A stretch of 64,000 nucleotides of DNA from Silene conica. Taxonomy: Eukaryota; Streptophyta; Magnoliopsida; Caryophyllales; Caryophyllaceae. A program made the translations under genes and the position numbers. Positions 23,630 to 34,197 of the stretch are shown piece by piece. The stretch lies in contig CM055317.2 of the NCBI GenBank assembly GCA_029255685.2, positions 22,452,501-22,516,500 of the forward strand, written 5' to 3'. The notes below the pieces were generated by a model. The model was not told where the DNA came from. It did not search any database and saw nothing but the letters and a program-made list of their open reading frames with translations. Position 1 is the first letter of the stretch, and every line of letters begins with the position of its first letter.

Positions 23630-25188
23630 TGATGCCCGTCGTTGAGGGTATCAAAGATAAAATTTATAATTCCTAACTTTAACAATAGATAGTGAAAGTC
23701 AGGGTCGAACCACAAGGAGGTGGGGAATGTTTATTGTTTGGTGTCAATGTTTTAAGGTAACAAATTGGGGGTTTGATTGTTGATTTCTAAGTCTAAAGCA
23801 AAGATAAAAATAAAACAAGAAAATAATAGATGAGATAAAATCTATATAAAAAGGGATGCTAGGATGTTTGGGTAATAAATAGCTAAGGTAAAATAAATCC
23901 TAAGGTCAACATGTATTGCAGTCGCGTAAGGGGGTGTAACATATCTTTTTAAGTCTATGCTACCTAATAGCTCCTTTCGGCCTATGCTATTAGTTCCTAG
24001 GTCTCACAATTATTGGGTGTCAACAATAAGGGTGATTCCTAAATCCCAGGTCACATACCTTTCAGCCTTGAGTAACCTATCCGTCTTAAGGTGTAAACCA
24101 ATGCCCTTCCCGTATCTTTCAATCTTGGGTAGGTCATTACTAACATCCTACAAGTCTCCTTATGGTCTCATTGCAGGATATTATAATTGACAAGAAAAGA
24201 CGAAATAAGAATACATACGCGGGTGGTCGACCGACCAGCTACTCCAGTCGGCCGACCACGGCCTCGGTCGACCGACCAGCTATTCCAGTCGGCCGACCGT
24301 GGTCCTGCTACAAGTCGGTCTTTCGAATTTTATTTACCTACGCATATTCATCCCCTACATCCTAACATATGAAATTTAGCTACTCATAATACTTAAGATG
24401 ATTATAAAATTTGGAATAAACATGGTAAACATGGTAAACAATATAAACATGCGAGATTCAATAAAGTTTGGGATTTCTAACTTAAACAATTGTAATAAAA
24501 ATAAGAACGATAATAAAAAGCTAGATTAAAAAGAGTAATACCACAATTGGAATTAGGGCAGAAAGAAACAAACTTTATTGAATGCTTGGGAATTGTTGAA
24601 TAAGATAAAAGATGAACTCGATGGTAAAAGATTGAATAAAAGATCCTAAAGTATTGATAATAGATATCAAGCATGCATAACCCTAATCACAAGATTAGGT
24701 TATATAGATAGAAAAAGTAAGAGTTTCCTAAAAGCTCTAATTCTACTTTATTTCCGAAAAGAATCGTCTGGGCTTCTGCTGAGGTCGGTCGACCTACTAT
24801 GTGGGTCGGTCGACCGCTTCTTTCTGGGCTTCTTTTATTCTTGGGCTTTTCTTCAGATTTGAACTTTTATATAGATCAGGGTCAGTCGGTCGACCTATAT
24901 TGCCGGTCGGTCGACCGCTTCCCGAAGAATTTCTTCTATTTTCTTCTTGTTTTGACTTTGGATACTTTGACTTTGACTCCAGTTGACTTTCCATTTATTC
25001 CTTAATTAAGCAAAAGACTTGAGGGTACGGACTTGGCGCTAAATCGTCTCTTTTCCGCATAAATCTGCAAAAGTGCATAAAAATACGAAAGTACACGATT
25101 TGTGGGAAATAAAGGCTAAAACATAGTAAATGAACGACCAAATACGTGTAAAAATAGATGTAAAACATCATAAAATAGACACGTATCA
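23630..25188 (-). repeat. 3' LTR of the Athila-like element
   Basis: The plus strand opens TGATGCCCGTCGTTGAGGG and closes GACACGTATCA. The adjoining minus-strand TTTGGTTTGGGGAA is the polypurine tract. It holds paired GGTCGACC modules at about 24232-24302, 24783-24824 and 24888-24920. Confidence 0.85.
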
Positions 25189-27280
25189 AATTCCCCAAAC
25201 CAAACCCTTGCTTGCCCTCAAGCAAGAAATAGACTCGATCTTAACTAATGGAACGATTTCAATCTCAGAGCGAAATTTACATGTCAGCCTAAACCAATAC
25301 CAAGTACAAAATGAGAAAGTAAATAAATCATGCAAACGAGTTATGGTGTCGTCAAACTTGCAATACTAGAGACTATAGAGACTTTATACTATGGACTCTC
25401 GCGGTACGCTCGAGACACTCATGAAGCAAAGGGTGAGTATATGCAAAAGATAGAAAGAAGTATATTTGTCATGACACTCACCTAACTACGACCCATGGAA
25501 ACATGCCTGCAATCTAACATGAACAAGAATTCTACAACTTTGTATAACAATCTTATTAAGTGACCCAGATACATGCAATTGAGGTGATGAAAGATTTGTG
25601 AGGTAAAAGGTGAAAGTGGTTAAGGTGTTTTTTGGATTTGTGGGGTTAGTAGCCAAGCTAGTAGAACCGGTTTTCCATCAACATATTTCACAACTCCTGA
25701 AATTAAGAAAGTGCTCTTTTGTAGCACAACTCTCACATTGAATATAAGAAAGGACTCCCAAATATTTTGAATGAGGTACGGGAGTGATAACATATAAAAG
25801 AAAGGGATTTTGGAACAATTTTTTTTTTCATTCTGATGATGTCAGTTGGTCGGCCGACCTATGAAGGTGGTCGGTCGACTGACTTCCTGTGTTTTCCGGA
25901 TTTTTTTTTTCGTTTTTCTTCTTTCTTTTTCTGAATTTTTCTTGTTCTTTTTTCTTTTCTTTCTTTCTTTTCTCTTCTTTTCTCTTTGCTTAAGATAGCT
26001 TACAAACCAAGATACCTCAAGATAAACCAAAAACCACAAATACTAGCTTGGAAGGGTAGGCTGAGTATGGGATGTAGTTTTGGGGGAATAAAAAGGCAAT
26101 TTTGGCTATGTGAAGCTTATGGGTAAATATGAGAAAAGGGATCCCTAATGCACGTATCAAGACTCACAAAACGAGATAGTAAAACAAGTATATAGCAATT
26201 CAAGCTCATGTTTATGCATATTGATGTAACATGTTCCAAGGGGAGTACTACTCACATCCTAGACAACTGGTTTAAGAATGAAACCAGGAAATAAGCTCTA
26301 AACCTTAGAATGTATAGTAGGTTGCCAAGGTATAAGTCAAGTCTCAAGATATGCAAGTTGACAAAAACTCGTAGATATGCAAAAGACTCTCATACTAAAA
26401 CAAGTTGGCAAGGCAAGGTAAAGGCATAAACATGTAAGATAGCTAAATCATCCTTGAAATACTTTCGTTCCGACTCGACCTATATGCTAAAATAAACGTG
26501 CATTTTTTTTTGGAATTTTTGAATTTTTGAATTTTTTTGGATTTGTGTATATATAAGGAAAATAAAGAAAAGAACGATGCAAGACAGAAATGCAGTAAAC
26601 GTGTGACAAAATGCAATGCATTTTTTGGATTTTTGTATATATAAGGAAAATAAAGAAAAGAACGATGCAAGACAGAAATGCAGTAAACGTGTGACAAAAT
26701 GCAATGCATGTAACACGAAACCATTCCCCAAACCAACCCGCACAATGTCCCCATTGTGCATTAGCCTAAGTAAAGGTTTCAGAAAATTAAAACAAAAAAG
26801 TAAAAAACAAGGAAAAACTGGAAAGAACTCACTGGGTTATGAAGCGCGTGAAAAACCTCCCCAAACCAGCGTAAGCTGGGAGGTTTTGGTGGCCAGCAGT
26901 GCCACTCAAGTAACCAAGTTAATTTCACGATTTCCAAGGAAGAGAAACGAAAGACCGCAGCGGACAGTAGGTCGACCGACCGATGATTCTGGTCGACCGA
27001 CCTCCTGTGAATCACAGAAAATTTAGCGATACAGCGACTCTGGTCGACCGACTGATGTTTCTGGTCGGTCGACCCTCTGCGTCCTGGAGGTCTTCGTTTC
27101 TTCGTAGAATCTGAAAAAACAAGAAAGTATGCGCGCCCAACAATGCGCGAGATGCCAAAAATGATTCTAAAGTCTTAACTACTCAAACATAAAGGAAAGG
27201 ATCTAAAACTACGAGCAAGCCAAAATAAAAAGTCTCACACAACAAAAATAAATTGTCTTAAAAACTGCAACTAAAAACAA
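25189..27280. other. Athila-like 3' internal region, no pol
   Basis: About 2.1 kb between gag-protease and the 3' LTR with no RT or integrase motif. It contains paired GGTCGACC-type modules at about 25853-25884, 26971-27002 and 27040-27074, a T/C-rich tract (25900-25990) and a tandem duplication (26533-26708). Confidence 0.7.
26533..26708. repeat. 88-bp tandem duplication
   Basis: Two copies in a row, period 88 bp, each running from a T-rich GGATTT(G/T) stretch through ATATATAAGG to CAAAATGCAATGCA. The copies are almost identical, so the duplication is recent. Confidence 0.8.
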
Positions 27281-29755
27281 CTATCCGCTAAAGATGCGGA
27301 AGATATCCGACCACGGCTTCTGACGACATGCCGTAGTCTCCACGGTTTTTGCGTTAGTAGCAAAACACATCTTCTTTCCACCGTCGCAAAGCATATGCGA
27401 CGGTCTCTCCTCCTGAGCTTGCCTCCTCTTCTTTTTCTCCTCCCGATCCACGACGTCTGGATCCTCATCTTCTTCATAGCTTAGGCATCCCATTCCTCCT
27501 CTCTGGATGATGACTTCCTTCACTTTGGGTTTCCCCAAACCAGTTCCTGCAATGGTCATAATAGAAGTGTCCTCCCTACTGCTCCCAATCTGGGGCGGAG
27601 GTGTAAAAACAGATACAGGAACAGGTAATAAAGATGGAGAATTAGTGATGACCTCATACTTCTTCTCAGAAGTGATAGCATTACATGTGATGGGGGTCAT
27701 AGCATCCTTCTTCCTATAAGATAGGCCATAGATAATAGAATGCTTGCCTACTTTGAAGGTTAGAGTCCCAGTGCCTACATCTATAATGGCACCTGCAGTG
27801 TGAAGGAAAGGTCTTCCTAGAATTATAGGTATATGGGAATCCTCTGGGATGTCCAAAACTACAAAGTCAACTGGGAAGAAGAACCTGTCAATACGCACAT
27901 GGATGTTTTCTAACACCCCTATAGGTTCCATATATGTGCGATCTGCCATCTGGACTGTCATACTGGTCACTGCAAATTCGGTCATTCCTAGTTTCAAGGC
28001 AACGCTTAGGGGCATGACACTTATACTAGCACCTAAGTCGCACAAAGCCTTCTTAAGTGGGAAGGTTCCTATATTACAGGGGACAGAAAAACTACCAGGG
28101 TCTTCCAATTTATAAGGGGCTATGACATGAGACAAAAAGCTAGATGACTCTTCAGTGAGGGCCACCGACTCAACCTTTTCTAGAGACCTCTTTCTTGACA
28201 AAAGCTGTCTCATAAATTTAAGATAGGAAGGAACTTGTTGAACTAATTCTAAAAACGGGACTTGAACATTTAATGAACGAATCACATCCTTAAATTTGTC
28301 AAAAGATACCTGATCCTTTGAAGGCACGAGTCTTTCTGGGAAAGGAGCAGCTGAGGACTCAGTATTTGCAGCCCTTTTTAGAAACCTGGGGGTCTTGTCA
28401 CCCCGGAAAAGAAAATCCCGCAAGTTATTCGGCAAATCTGGGCGGAAGGGAACTTCGGGTTCTGCTTCAGTGGTCGGTCGACCAGTTTCTTCGGTCGGTC
28501 GACCAGTCTCCTGTTCAGGTAAAATTTTCGGGTCCTGATCTGTGGTCGGTCGACCACCTTCGCTGCTACTCGCCTGTTTTTCTTCCTTGCTCCCCATTTT
28601 AGCTCCACTTCGCAGAGAGATGATGTTTAGAGTCTCTTTTTTCTGGTCCGGTTTGGTTGAAAGCTGACCCGGAGCCCTAGTATCATTCTTGCTCGCAATT
28701 TGAGCGATCTGGGACTCTAACATCTTCATCCCTGCCTCTCTAGCCTGTGACTCCTTCTGTACCAACCCAATAAGATTTTGGATAAGAGCATCTGTGTTGG
28801 GTGGTGGATTAGAAGGTGGTTGAGGGTTGAAAGGTGGTCTTTGAAAATTTTGTTTATGTGGGGGTACATATGTGGAATTTTGCTGAGGCTGCATGTGTTG
28901 TGGGTTTTGAACATTCTGGCTTGTCCACCTTAAGTTGGGATGGACATTATTATTATTCGGGTCATAGAAATTGTTCCCACGATAGTGCTGAAAAGCGGCA
29001 CATGTTTCATTAGATGAAGTACAGAATTTTGACACATGCCCTTCTCCACCACACCTCTCACAAGCAAAGGGTCCGTCCTGAACGGCGTTTACTTGGTATA
29101 TTCCTCCCTTGCTTCCACTCCCTAGATCGAGCTTTCCTACAGCCTCAAATTTTTCTAACTTAGCTGTCAAGGCCTCAATTGCTGATAGGTTGTATTCGGA
29201 TTTCCTCTGATTTCCTCTAGAAGTACCATGCTCAGCGCGGTGCACAGCAACATCTTCTATCAACTTGAGACCCTTAGTCTCTCCTGAATTATCCTGGAAT
29301 CTCCCATTAGCTGCAGCATCTAGATAGGCCCTGTTGTCATCGTAGAGGCCATTGTAGAACTGGTTGCAAAGAAACCATTGTTCGAATCCGTGATGTGGTA
29401 TGGATCGAACAAGTCTCTTGAACCTGTCCCACGCCTCGCTAAAGTCTTCATTGGGACCTTGCTTGAAATTGGTAATCTGCGCCCTCAAAGCATTAGTCTT
29501 TGATGCAGAATAGTATTTCCTGTAGAATGCTAAGGCTAAGGTGTTCCAATCTGTGACTCCCGCAGCAGTGCGGTCTAGATCTCTGTACCACTCTCTCGCA
29601 GAGTCCCTAAGGGAGAAGATAAACATGGTTTGCTTAATCTGGTCCTGCGTCACTCCTTCTGGGGGTGCTATAGAGCATATGTAATCTGTGAAGATTTCAA
29701 TATGCTTAGCAGCATCCTCATTGGCCGAGCCTCCAAATTGGTTTCTTTCAACCAT
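27281..29755 (-). CDS. Athila-like gag-protease polyprotein, 824 aa
   Basis: The frame starts MVERNQFGGSANEDAAKHIE. Retrotransposon gag core: residues about 15-180 (for example FIFSLRDSAREWY, FYRKYYSASKT, EAWDRFKRLVRSIPHHGF, QFYNGLYDD). A CCHC-like knuckle CERCGGEGHVSKFC follows at about 233-246. A Gln/Pro/Asn-rich linker leads to an aspartic protease with DLGASISVMPLSV and ILGRPFLHT. Between gag and protease are in-frame repeats GGRPTT, TGRPTE and TGRPTT, the translation of GGTCGGTCGACC modules. The frame is open, so this looks like a whole gag-protease unit. It is an element gene, not a host gene. Confidence 0.88.
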   Translation of the reverse strand: MVERNQFGGSANEDAAKHIEIFTDYICSIAPPEGVTQDQIKQTMFIFSLRDSAREWYRDLDRTAAGVTDWNTLALAFYRKYYSASKTNALRAQITNFKQGPNEDFSEAWDRFKRLVRSIPHHGFEQWFLCNQFYNGLYDDNRAYLDAAANGRFQDNSGETKGLKLIEDVAVHRAEHGTSRGNQRKSEYNLSAIEALTAKLEKFEAVGKLDLGSGSKGGIYQVNAVQDGPFACERCGGEGHVSKFCTSSNETCAAFQHYRGNNFYDPNNNNVHPNLRWTSQNVQNPQHMQPQQNSTYVPPHKQNFQRPPFNPQPPSNPPPNTDALIQNLIGLVQKESQAREAGMKMLESQIAQIASKNDTRAPGQLSTKPDQKKETLNIISLRSGAKMGSKEEKQASSSEGGRPTTDQDPKILPEQETGRPTEETGRPTTEAEPEVPFRPDLPNNLRDFLFRGDKTPRFLKRAANTESSAAPFPERLVPSKDQVSFDKFKDVIRSLNVQVPFLELVQQVPSYLKFMRQLLSRKRSLEKVESVALTEESSSFLSHVIAPYKLEDPGSFSVPCNIGTFPLKKALCDLGASISVMPLSVALKLGMTEFAVTSMTVQMADRTYMEPIGVLENIHVRIDRFFFPVDFVVLDIPEDSHIPIILGRPFLHTAGAIIDVGTGTLTFKVGKHSIIYGLSYRKKDAMTPITCNAITSEKKYEVITNSPSLLPVPVSVFTPPPQIGSSREDTSIMTIAGTGLGKPKVKEVIIQRGGMGCLSYEEDEDPDVVDREEKKKRRQAQEERPSHMLCDGGKKMCFATNAKTVETTACRQKPWSDIFRIFSG

Positions 29756-30258
29756 AGTTATGTAGGCGGGCTTGGCCTCGAATGGCTTCCCAGTACCTGC
29801 AGGTAAAGTGAACCCTTTTATAGGTCCTTTGCCTGAGGCATGGAGTGACTGACAATAGTAGCTTCCTCTGCCATATCTTCTTCTTCTTTAGGAAAAACTG
29901 GAAAGTAGGTAATAGGTGGTGTTTTTGGTGAAAGTGGATTGATGGGTGAATTTGGTTGTGAAGGTGGTGTTTTTGGTGAAGATGGTAATGATGGTTGTTC
30001 GAATAAGTCTTCTTGAAATAAAGAAGATGGTGAACCTCCTTCCTGATTTGCTAGAAGTTGCTTTCTTCTTTCTCAAAGAGTCCTCTCAATTTCGAGGTCA
30101 AGTGGTAGGAGTTCTCCTTGAACTGACCTGCGCATAAGATGGAAACTACAAGAAAAAAGTGAGAAGGTTTAAGGAACAAAAAGTTCCTTAAACAAAGAGA
30201 AACAAAAACAAAAAACAATAAACACTGGCGTCACCTCCCCGGCAACGGCGCCAAAATT
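29756..30258. other. Athila-like 5' leader with primer site
   Basis: Runs from the gag start to the 5' LTR. It contains GAAGGTGGT-type short repeats (29915-30010). The minus-strand primer site TGGCGCCGTTGCCGGGGA lies within five bases of the LTR. No separate gene supported. Confidence 0.7.
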
Positions 30259-31807
30259 TGACGCCCGTCGTTGAGGGTATCAAAGATAAAATTTATAATT
30301 CCTAACTTTAACAATAGATAGTGAAAGTCAGGATCGAACCACAAGGAGGTGGGGAATGTTTATTGTTTGGTGTCAATGTTTTAAGGTAACAAATTGGGGG
30401 TTTGATTGTTGATTTCTAAGTCTAAAGCAAAGATAAAAATAAAACAAGAAAATAATAGATGAGATAAAATCTATATAAAAAGGGATGCTAGGATGTTTGG
30501 GTAATAAATAGCTAAGGTAAAATAAATCCTAAGGTCAACATGTATTGCAGTCGCGTAAGGGGGTGTAACATATCTTTTTAAGTCTATGCTACCTAATAGC
30601 TCCTTTCGGCCTATGCTATTAGTTCCTAGGTCTCACAATTATTGGGTGTCAACAATAAGGGTGATTCCTAAATCCCAGGTCACATACCTTTCAGCCTTGA
30701 GTAACCTATCCGTCTTAAGGTGTAAACCAATGCCCTTCCCGTATCTTTCAATCTTGGGTAGGTCATTACTAACATCCTACAAGTCTCCTTATGGTCTCAT
30801 TGCAGGATATTATAATTGACAAGAAAAGACGAAATAAGAATACATACGCGGGTGGTCGACCGACCAGCTACTCCAGTCGGCCGACCACGGCCTCGGTCGA
30901 CCGACCAGCTATTCCAGTCGGCCGACCGTGGTCCTGCTACAAGTCGGTCTTTCGAATTTTATTTACCTACGCATATTCATCCCCTACATCCTAACATATG
31001 AAATTTAGCTACTCATAATACTTAAGATGATTATAAAATTTGGAATAAACATGGTAAACATGGTAAACAATATAAACATGCGAGATTCAATAAAGTTTGG
31101 GATTTCTAACTTAAACAATTGTAATAAAAATAAGAACGATAATAAAAAGCTAGATTAAAAAGAGTAATACCACAATTGGAATTAGGGCAGAAAGAAACAA
31201 ACTTTATTGAATGCTTGGGAATTGTTGAATAAGATAAAAGATGAACTCGATGGTAAAAGATTGAATAAAAGATCCTAAAGTATTGATAATAGATATCAAG
31301 CATGCATAACCCTAATCACAAGATTAGGTTATATAGATAGAAAAAGTAAGAGTTTCCTAAAAGCTCTAATTCTACTTTATTTCCGAAAAGAATCGTCTGG
31401 GCTTCTGCTGAGGTCGGTCGACCTACTATGTGGGTCGGTCGACCGCTTCTTTCTGGGCTTCTTTTATTCTTGGGCTTTTCTTCAGATTTGAACTTTTATA
31501 TAGATCAGGGTCAGTCGGTCGACCGACCGGCAACCTATATTGCCGGTCGGTCGACCGCTTCCCGAAGAATTTCTTCTATTTTCTTCTTGTTTTGACTTTG
31601 GATACTTTGACTTTGACTCCAGTTGACTTTCCATTTATTCCTTAATTAAGCAAAAGACTTGAGGGTACGGACTTGGCGCTAAATCGTCTCTTTTCCGCAT
31701 AAATCTGCAAAAGTGCATAAAAATACGAAAGTACACGATTTGTGGGAAATAAAGGCTAAAACATAGTAAATGAACGACCAAATACGTGTAAAAATAGATG
31801 TAAAACA
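30259..31807 (-). repeat. 5' LTR of the Athila-like element
   Basis: Near-identical to 23630-25188 and slightly shorter at its outer edge. It holds the same paired GGTCGACC modules. The one at about 31513-31555 forms a perfect inverted repeat with 16-bp arms GTCGACCGACCGGCAA. Confidence 0.88.
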
Positions 31808-32361
31808 ATTTAGAGTTAACAATTTTTTTATTTCTTATTGATCAAGCAATATCATCTCTCAAAGAAAGATTTGAACAATACTAGGAATTTGAAAGTATAT
31901 TTAGTTTTATGTTTACGACTGAAAAATTGAGTTCACTAGAAGATTCAATGTTAGAGTCTTGCTATCTTAATCTTCAAAATACAATTAAAAATAATATCAT
32001 TCTGATATTGATGGCATGCACTATATTTGGATTTGAAATTTTTTCGAGAATTCATGCCTGAAAAAATCATGGGTCCGCTTGCTATTTTAAATCATATGAA
32101 AAATGTTGGTGGTTATTGTTTCCTTAATGCAGTGACAAGATATAGGATTTTGTTGACAATTCCAGTGACAGTTGCAACTGCGGAATGAAGTTTATCAAAA
32201 CTGAAGTTGTTGAAATCATATTTGCGTTTACTATGTCACAAGATCGGCTTAATGGTTTAGCTATGATTGCTATCGAGAATCAAGTTTTGGATAAATTTTG
32301 TTATGAAGAACTAATTGAGGAGTTCCCAGCAAAGAACGCTAGAAGAGCTTCTTTATTAAGC
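31808..32361 (+). pseudogene. hAT transposase copy A, C-terminal fragment
   Basis: Continues the gene broken at 23629 and matches 37060-37613 of copy B, including the dimerisation region (LSKLKLLKSYLRL, LNGLAMIAIENQVLDKFCYEEL). Frameshifts and a stop interrupt it; for example the residues before SKLKLLK are reached only in another frame. The match ends abruptly at ...TTATTAAGC (32361), where CACTA sequence begins. The 3' hAT terminus present in copy B is missing. Confidence 0.8.
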
Positions 32362-33245
32362 GTTACTTTCACCAATGCAATAAGGACATGCTTTTTGTCT
32401 CGCAGTAGACCAACCAGATAGCATACCATATGCGGGAAAAACGTTTATTGTCCATAAAAGTGAATCTTTAAGTTTCAAATTCTACTTCTTTGAAACGTCA
32501 TATGTTTCCACCCCAATTTCCCACAAATGTCTCAATTCTTCCACTAATGGTTGTAAATATACATCCAAATGACTTTTCGGATTTTTAAGCCCGAGAATAA
32601 TGAGAGACAAGAAAATAAATTCTCTTTTCATACATAACCAAGGTGGTAAGTTGTATGGTGTGACCATTACGGGCCAACAAGAGTAATTCTTACCAAATTG
32701 GGTAAAAGGAGTAAATTAATCCGTACACAAGCCAAGTCGCACATTCCGGGGTTGCTCGGCAAATTCAGGATAGATCTGATCAAATCGTTTTCATTCTTTC
32801 CCGTCACTTGGATGACACATCTTCCCTGGAGTATGCGGATTTTCTTTGTGCCATGTCATTTGTTCGGCAATTTATTTTGGTAGAATACATTCTTTGAAGT
32901 CTTGGAGAAAGAGGAGGCTAAATTAATTGGTTTTCTATTATTGGTTTCTTACACTTTTGTCCCCTTCTATTACTCTTATTGCCTTTTTTTGCTTTCAAAA
33001 CAACATCTCCATCACTTGTCTCAAATCTATCCCTCCCACATTTTTTGCACTTGCCAAGTAACGCATGATCTTTCCAAAAGAGCATACATCCTTCAGGACA
33101 TGCATCAACCTTTTGATGCGGTAACTGAAGACCTTTAACTATTTTTTTGGTGTTGTAGAAACTTCGAGTCATGATGTTATCTTCGGGCATAGCATCCTCA
33201 AGCAATACCATCAACGACATTAAATGACATATTATACTCACACTT
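32362..33245 (-). pseudogene. CACTA (En/Spm) TNP2-type transposase remnant
   Basis: On the minus strand, 33241-32918 encodes LPHQKVDACPEGCMLFWKDH and CKKCGRDRFE. 32667-32482 encodes MVTPYNLPPWLCMKREFIF and LQPLVEELRHLW...VETYDVSKK. Further down, AYGMLSGWSTARQKACPYC is readable to 32362. These are the characteristic N-terminal and middle blocks of plant TNP2 transposases. Stops and frameshifts separate the blocks and the C-terminal part is gone, since it meets hAT copy A at 32361/32362. Confidence 0.82.
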
Positions 33246-34197
33246 CAAGGTTACTATCCTAGAGGTGACATATTATACTCACACTTCAAGGTTAATATCC
33301 TAACACCCAATTTTATCTAATTAACATTCTATTTGGCTACTACAACTTAATTAACTACATCCTATCAAAAATCCCCTATTTTACCCACTAACTTATCAAA
33401 AATCCCCAAATTTTTAAACCTTAACCCCTAATTTGTCATAATTAAGTAACAATTACAAGTATAACAACATTAATAAGACAAACAACATTAATCATATAAA
33501 CCCTAACCCCCAATTTATCTAATTAACATCCTAATTGGCTACTATAACTTAATTAACTACAACCTAATAAGCTAAGACGGTCCTAATTGGCTACTACACC
33601 ACTAAATCTACAAAAAAAAAAAAAAAAATCAAACTAATTAAAATTAAACTAAAAAGAATACAAACCTTCAATTGAATAAAGGAGAAAAACAAGAGGGAAG
33701 TTGCTGGTGGTGGTGGTCGGTGTCCGTGGTGGTGGCTGGTGGTGGTGGTCGGTGGTGGTGGTGGAGGTGCAAGTAGTTGGTGGTGACGGAAAAGGGTTTG
33801 GGTTTGTCGAGTTTTTGTGTTAGAACGAAGTTGTTGGAAAATAAGTTGCGGATTGTGAAGGGAAATAAGTTGATGGTTTGATATCGCGTTATTTGGCGAC
33901 TGGGGAACTTATATTTGGCGACTGCAATACGGGAGTCGCCAATTTGGCGACTCCAAATATACTTTTTGGCGACTGTACTTTTAGTTGCCAATTTTGGCGC
34001 TAATTTTGGCGACTGTATTCAGTCGTCCAATGTTTGTTTCAGTCGCCAATTTCTGTCGGTGGGAAAAAAGTTGGGGAAAATTCGCAGTCGCCATTTTAGC
34101 GTCTGACTTCAGTCGCCAAAGATTTTTTTTCAGTCGCCAATTTGGCGACTACAGTTTATAGTCGCCAAAATTTGTCGCTTATTTTCTGTATTCTTGT
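33246..34197 (-). mobile_element. CACTA 5' region with GTCGCCAA subterminal repeats
   Basis: Upstream of the TNP2 remnant: AT-rich sequence with a poly-A run (33611-33627), a (GGT)n-rich stretch (33698-33780), then a dense array of TTGGCGACT/AGTCGCCAA units in both orientations (33890-34175). The edge CTGTATTCTTGTA (inverse TACAAGAATACAG) resembles a degraded CACTACAAGAA terminus. Clustered short subterminal repeats are typical of CACTA elements. Confidence 0.7.

Larger units (their letters stand above)
23630..31807 (-). mobile_element. Athila-like Ty3 element carrying gag-protease only (TR-GAG type), minus strand
   Basis: LTRs 23630-25188 and 30259-31807 are almost identical (about two substitutions plus one length difference by eye), so the insertion is very recent. 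The primer site beside the right LTR reads TGGCGCCGTTGCCGGGGA on the minus strand, as in Athila elements. The internal part holds an open gag-protease frame, but no RT, RNase H or integrase is recognisable, so it would depend on a partner element. It sits in hAT copy A. The right junction lacks a target duplication, and roughly 110 bp of hAT sequence present in copy B is absent there. Confidence 0.88.

Noticed and set aside
33698-33780. GGT-rich stretch as a coding repeat (His/Pro-rich on the minus strand)
   Set aside because: It is a simple repeat in the CACTA 5' region with no supported frame around it.
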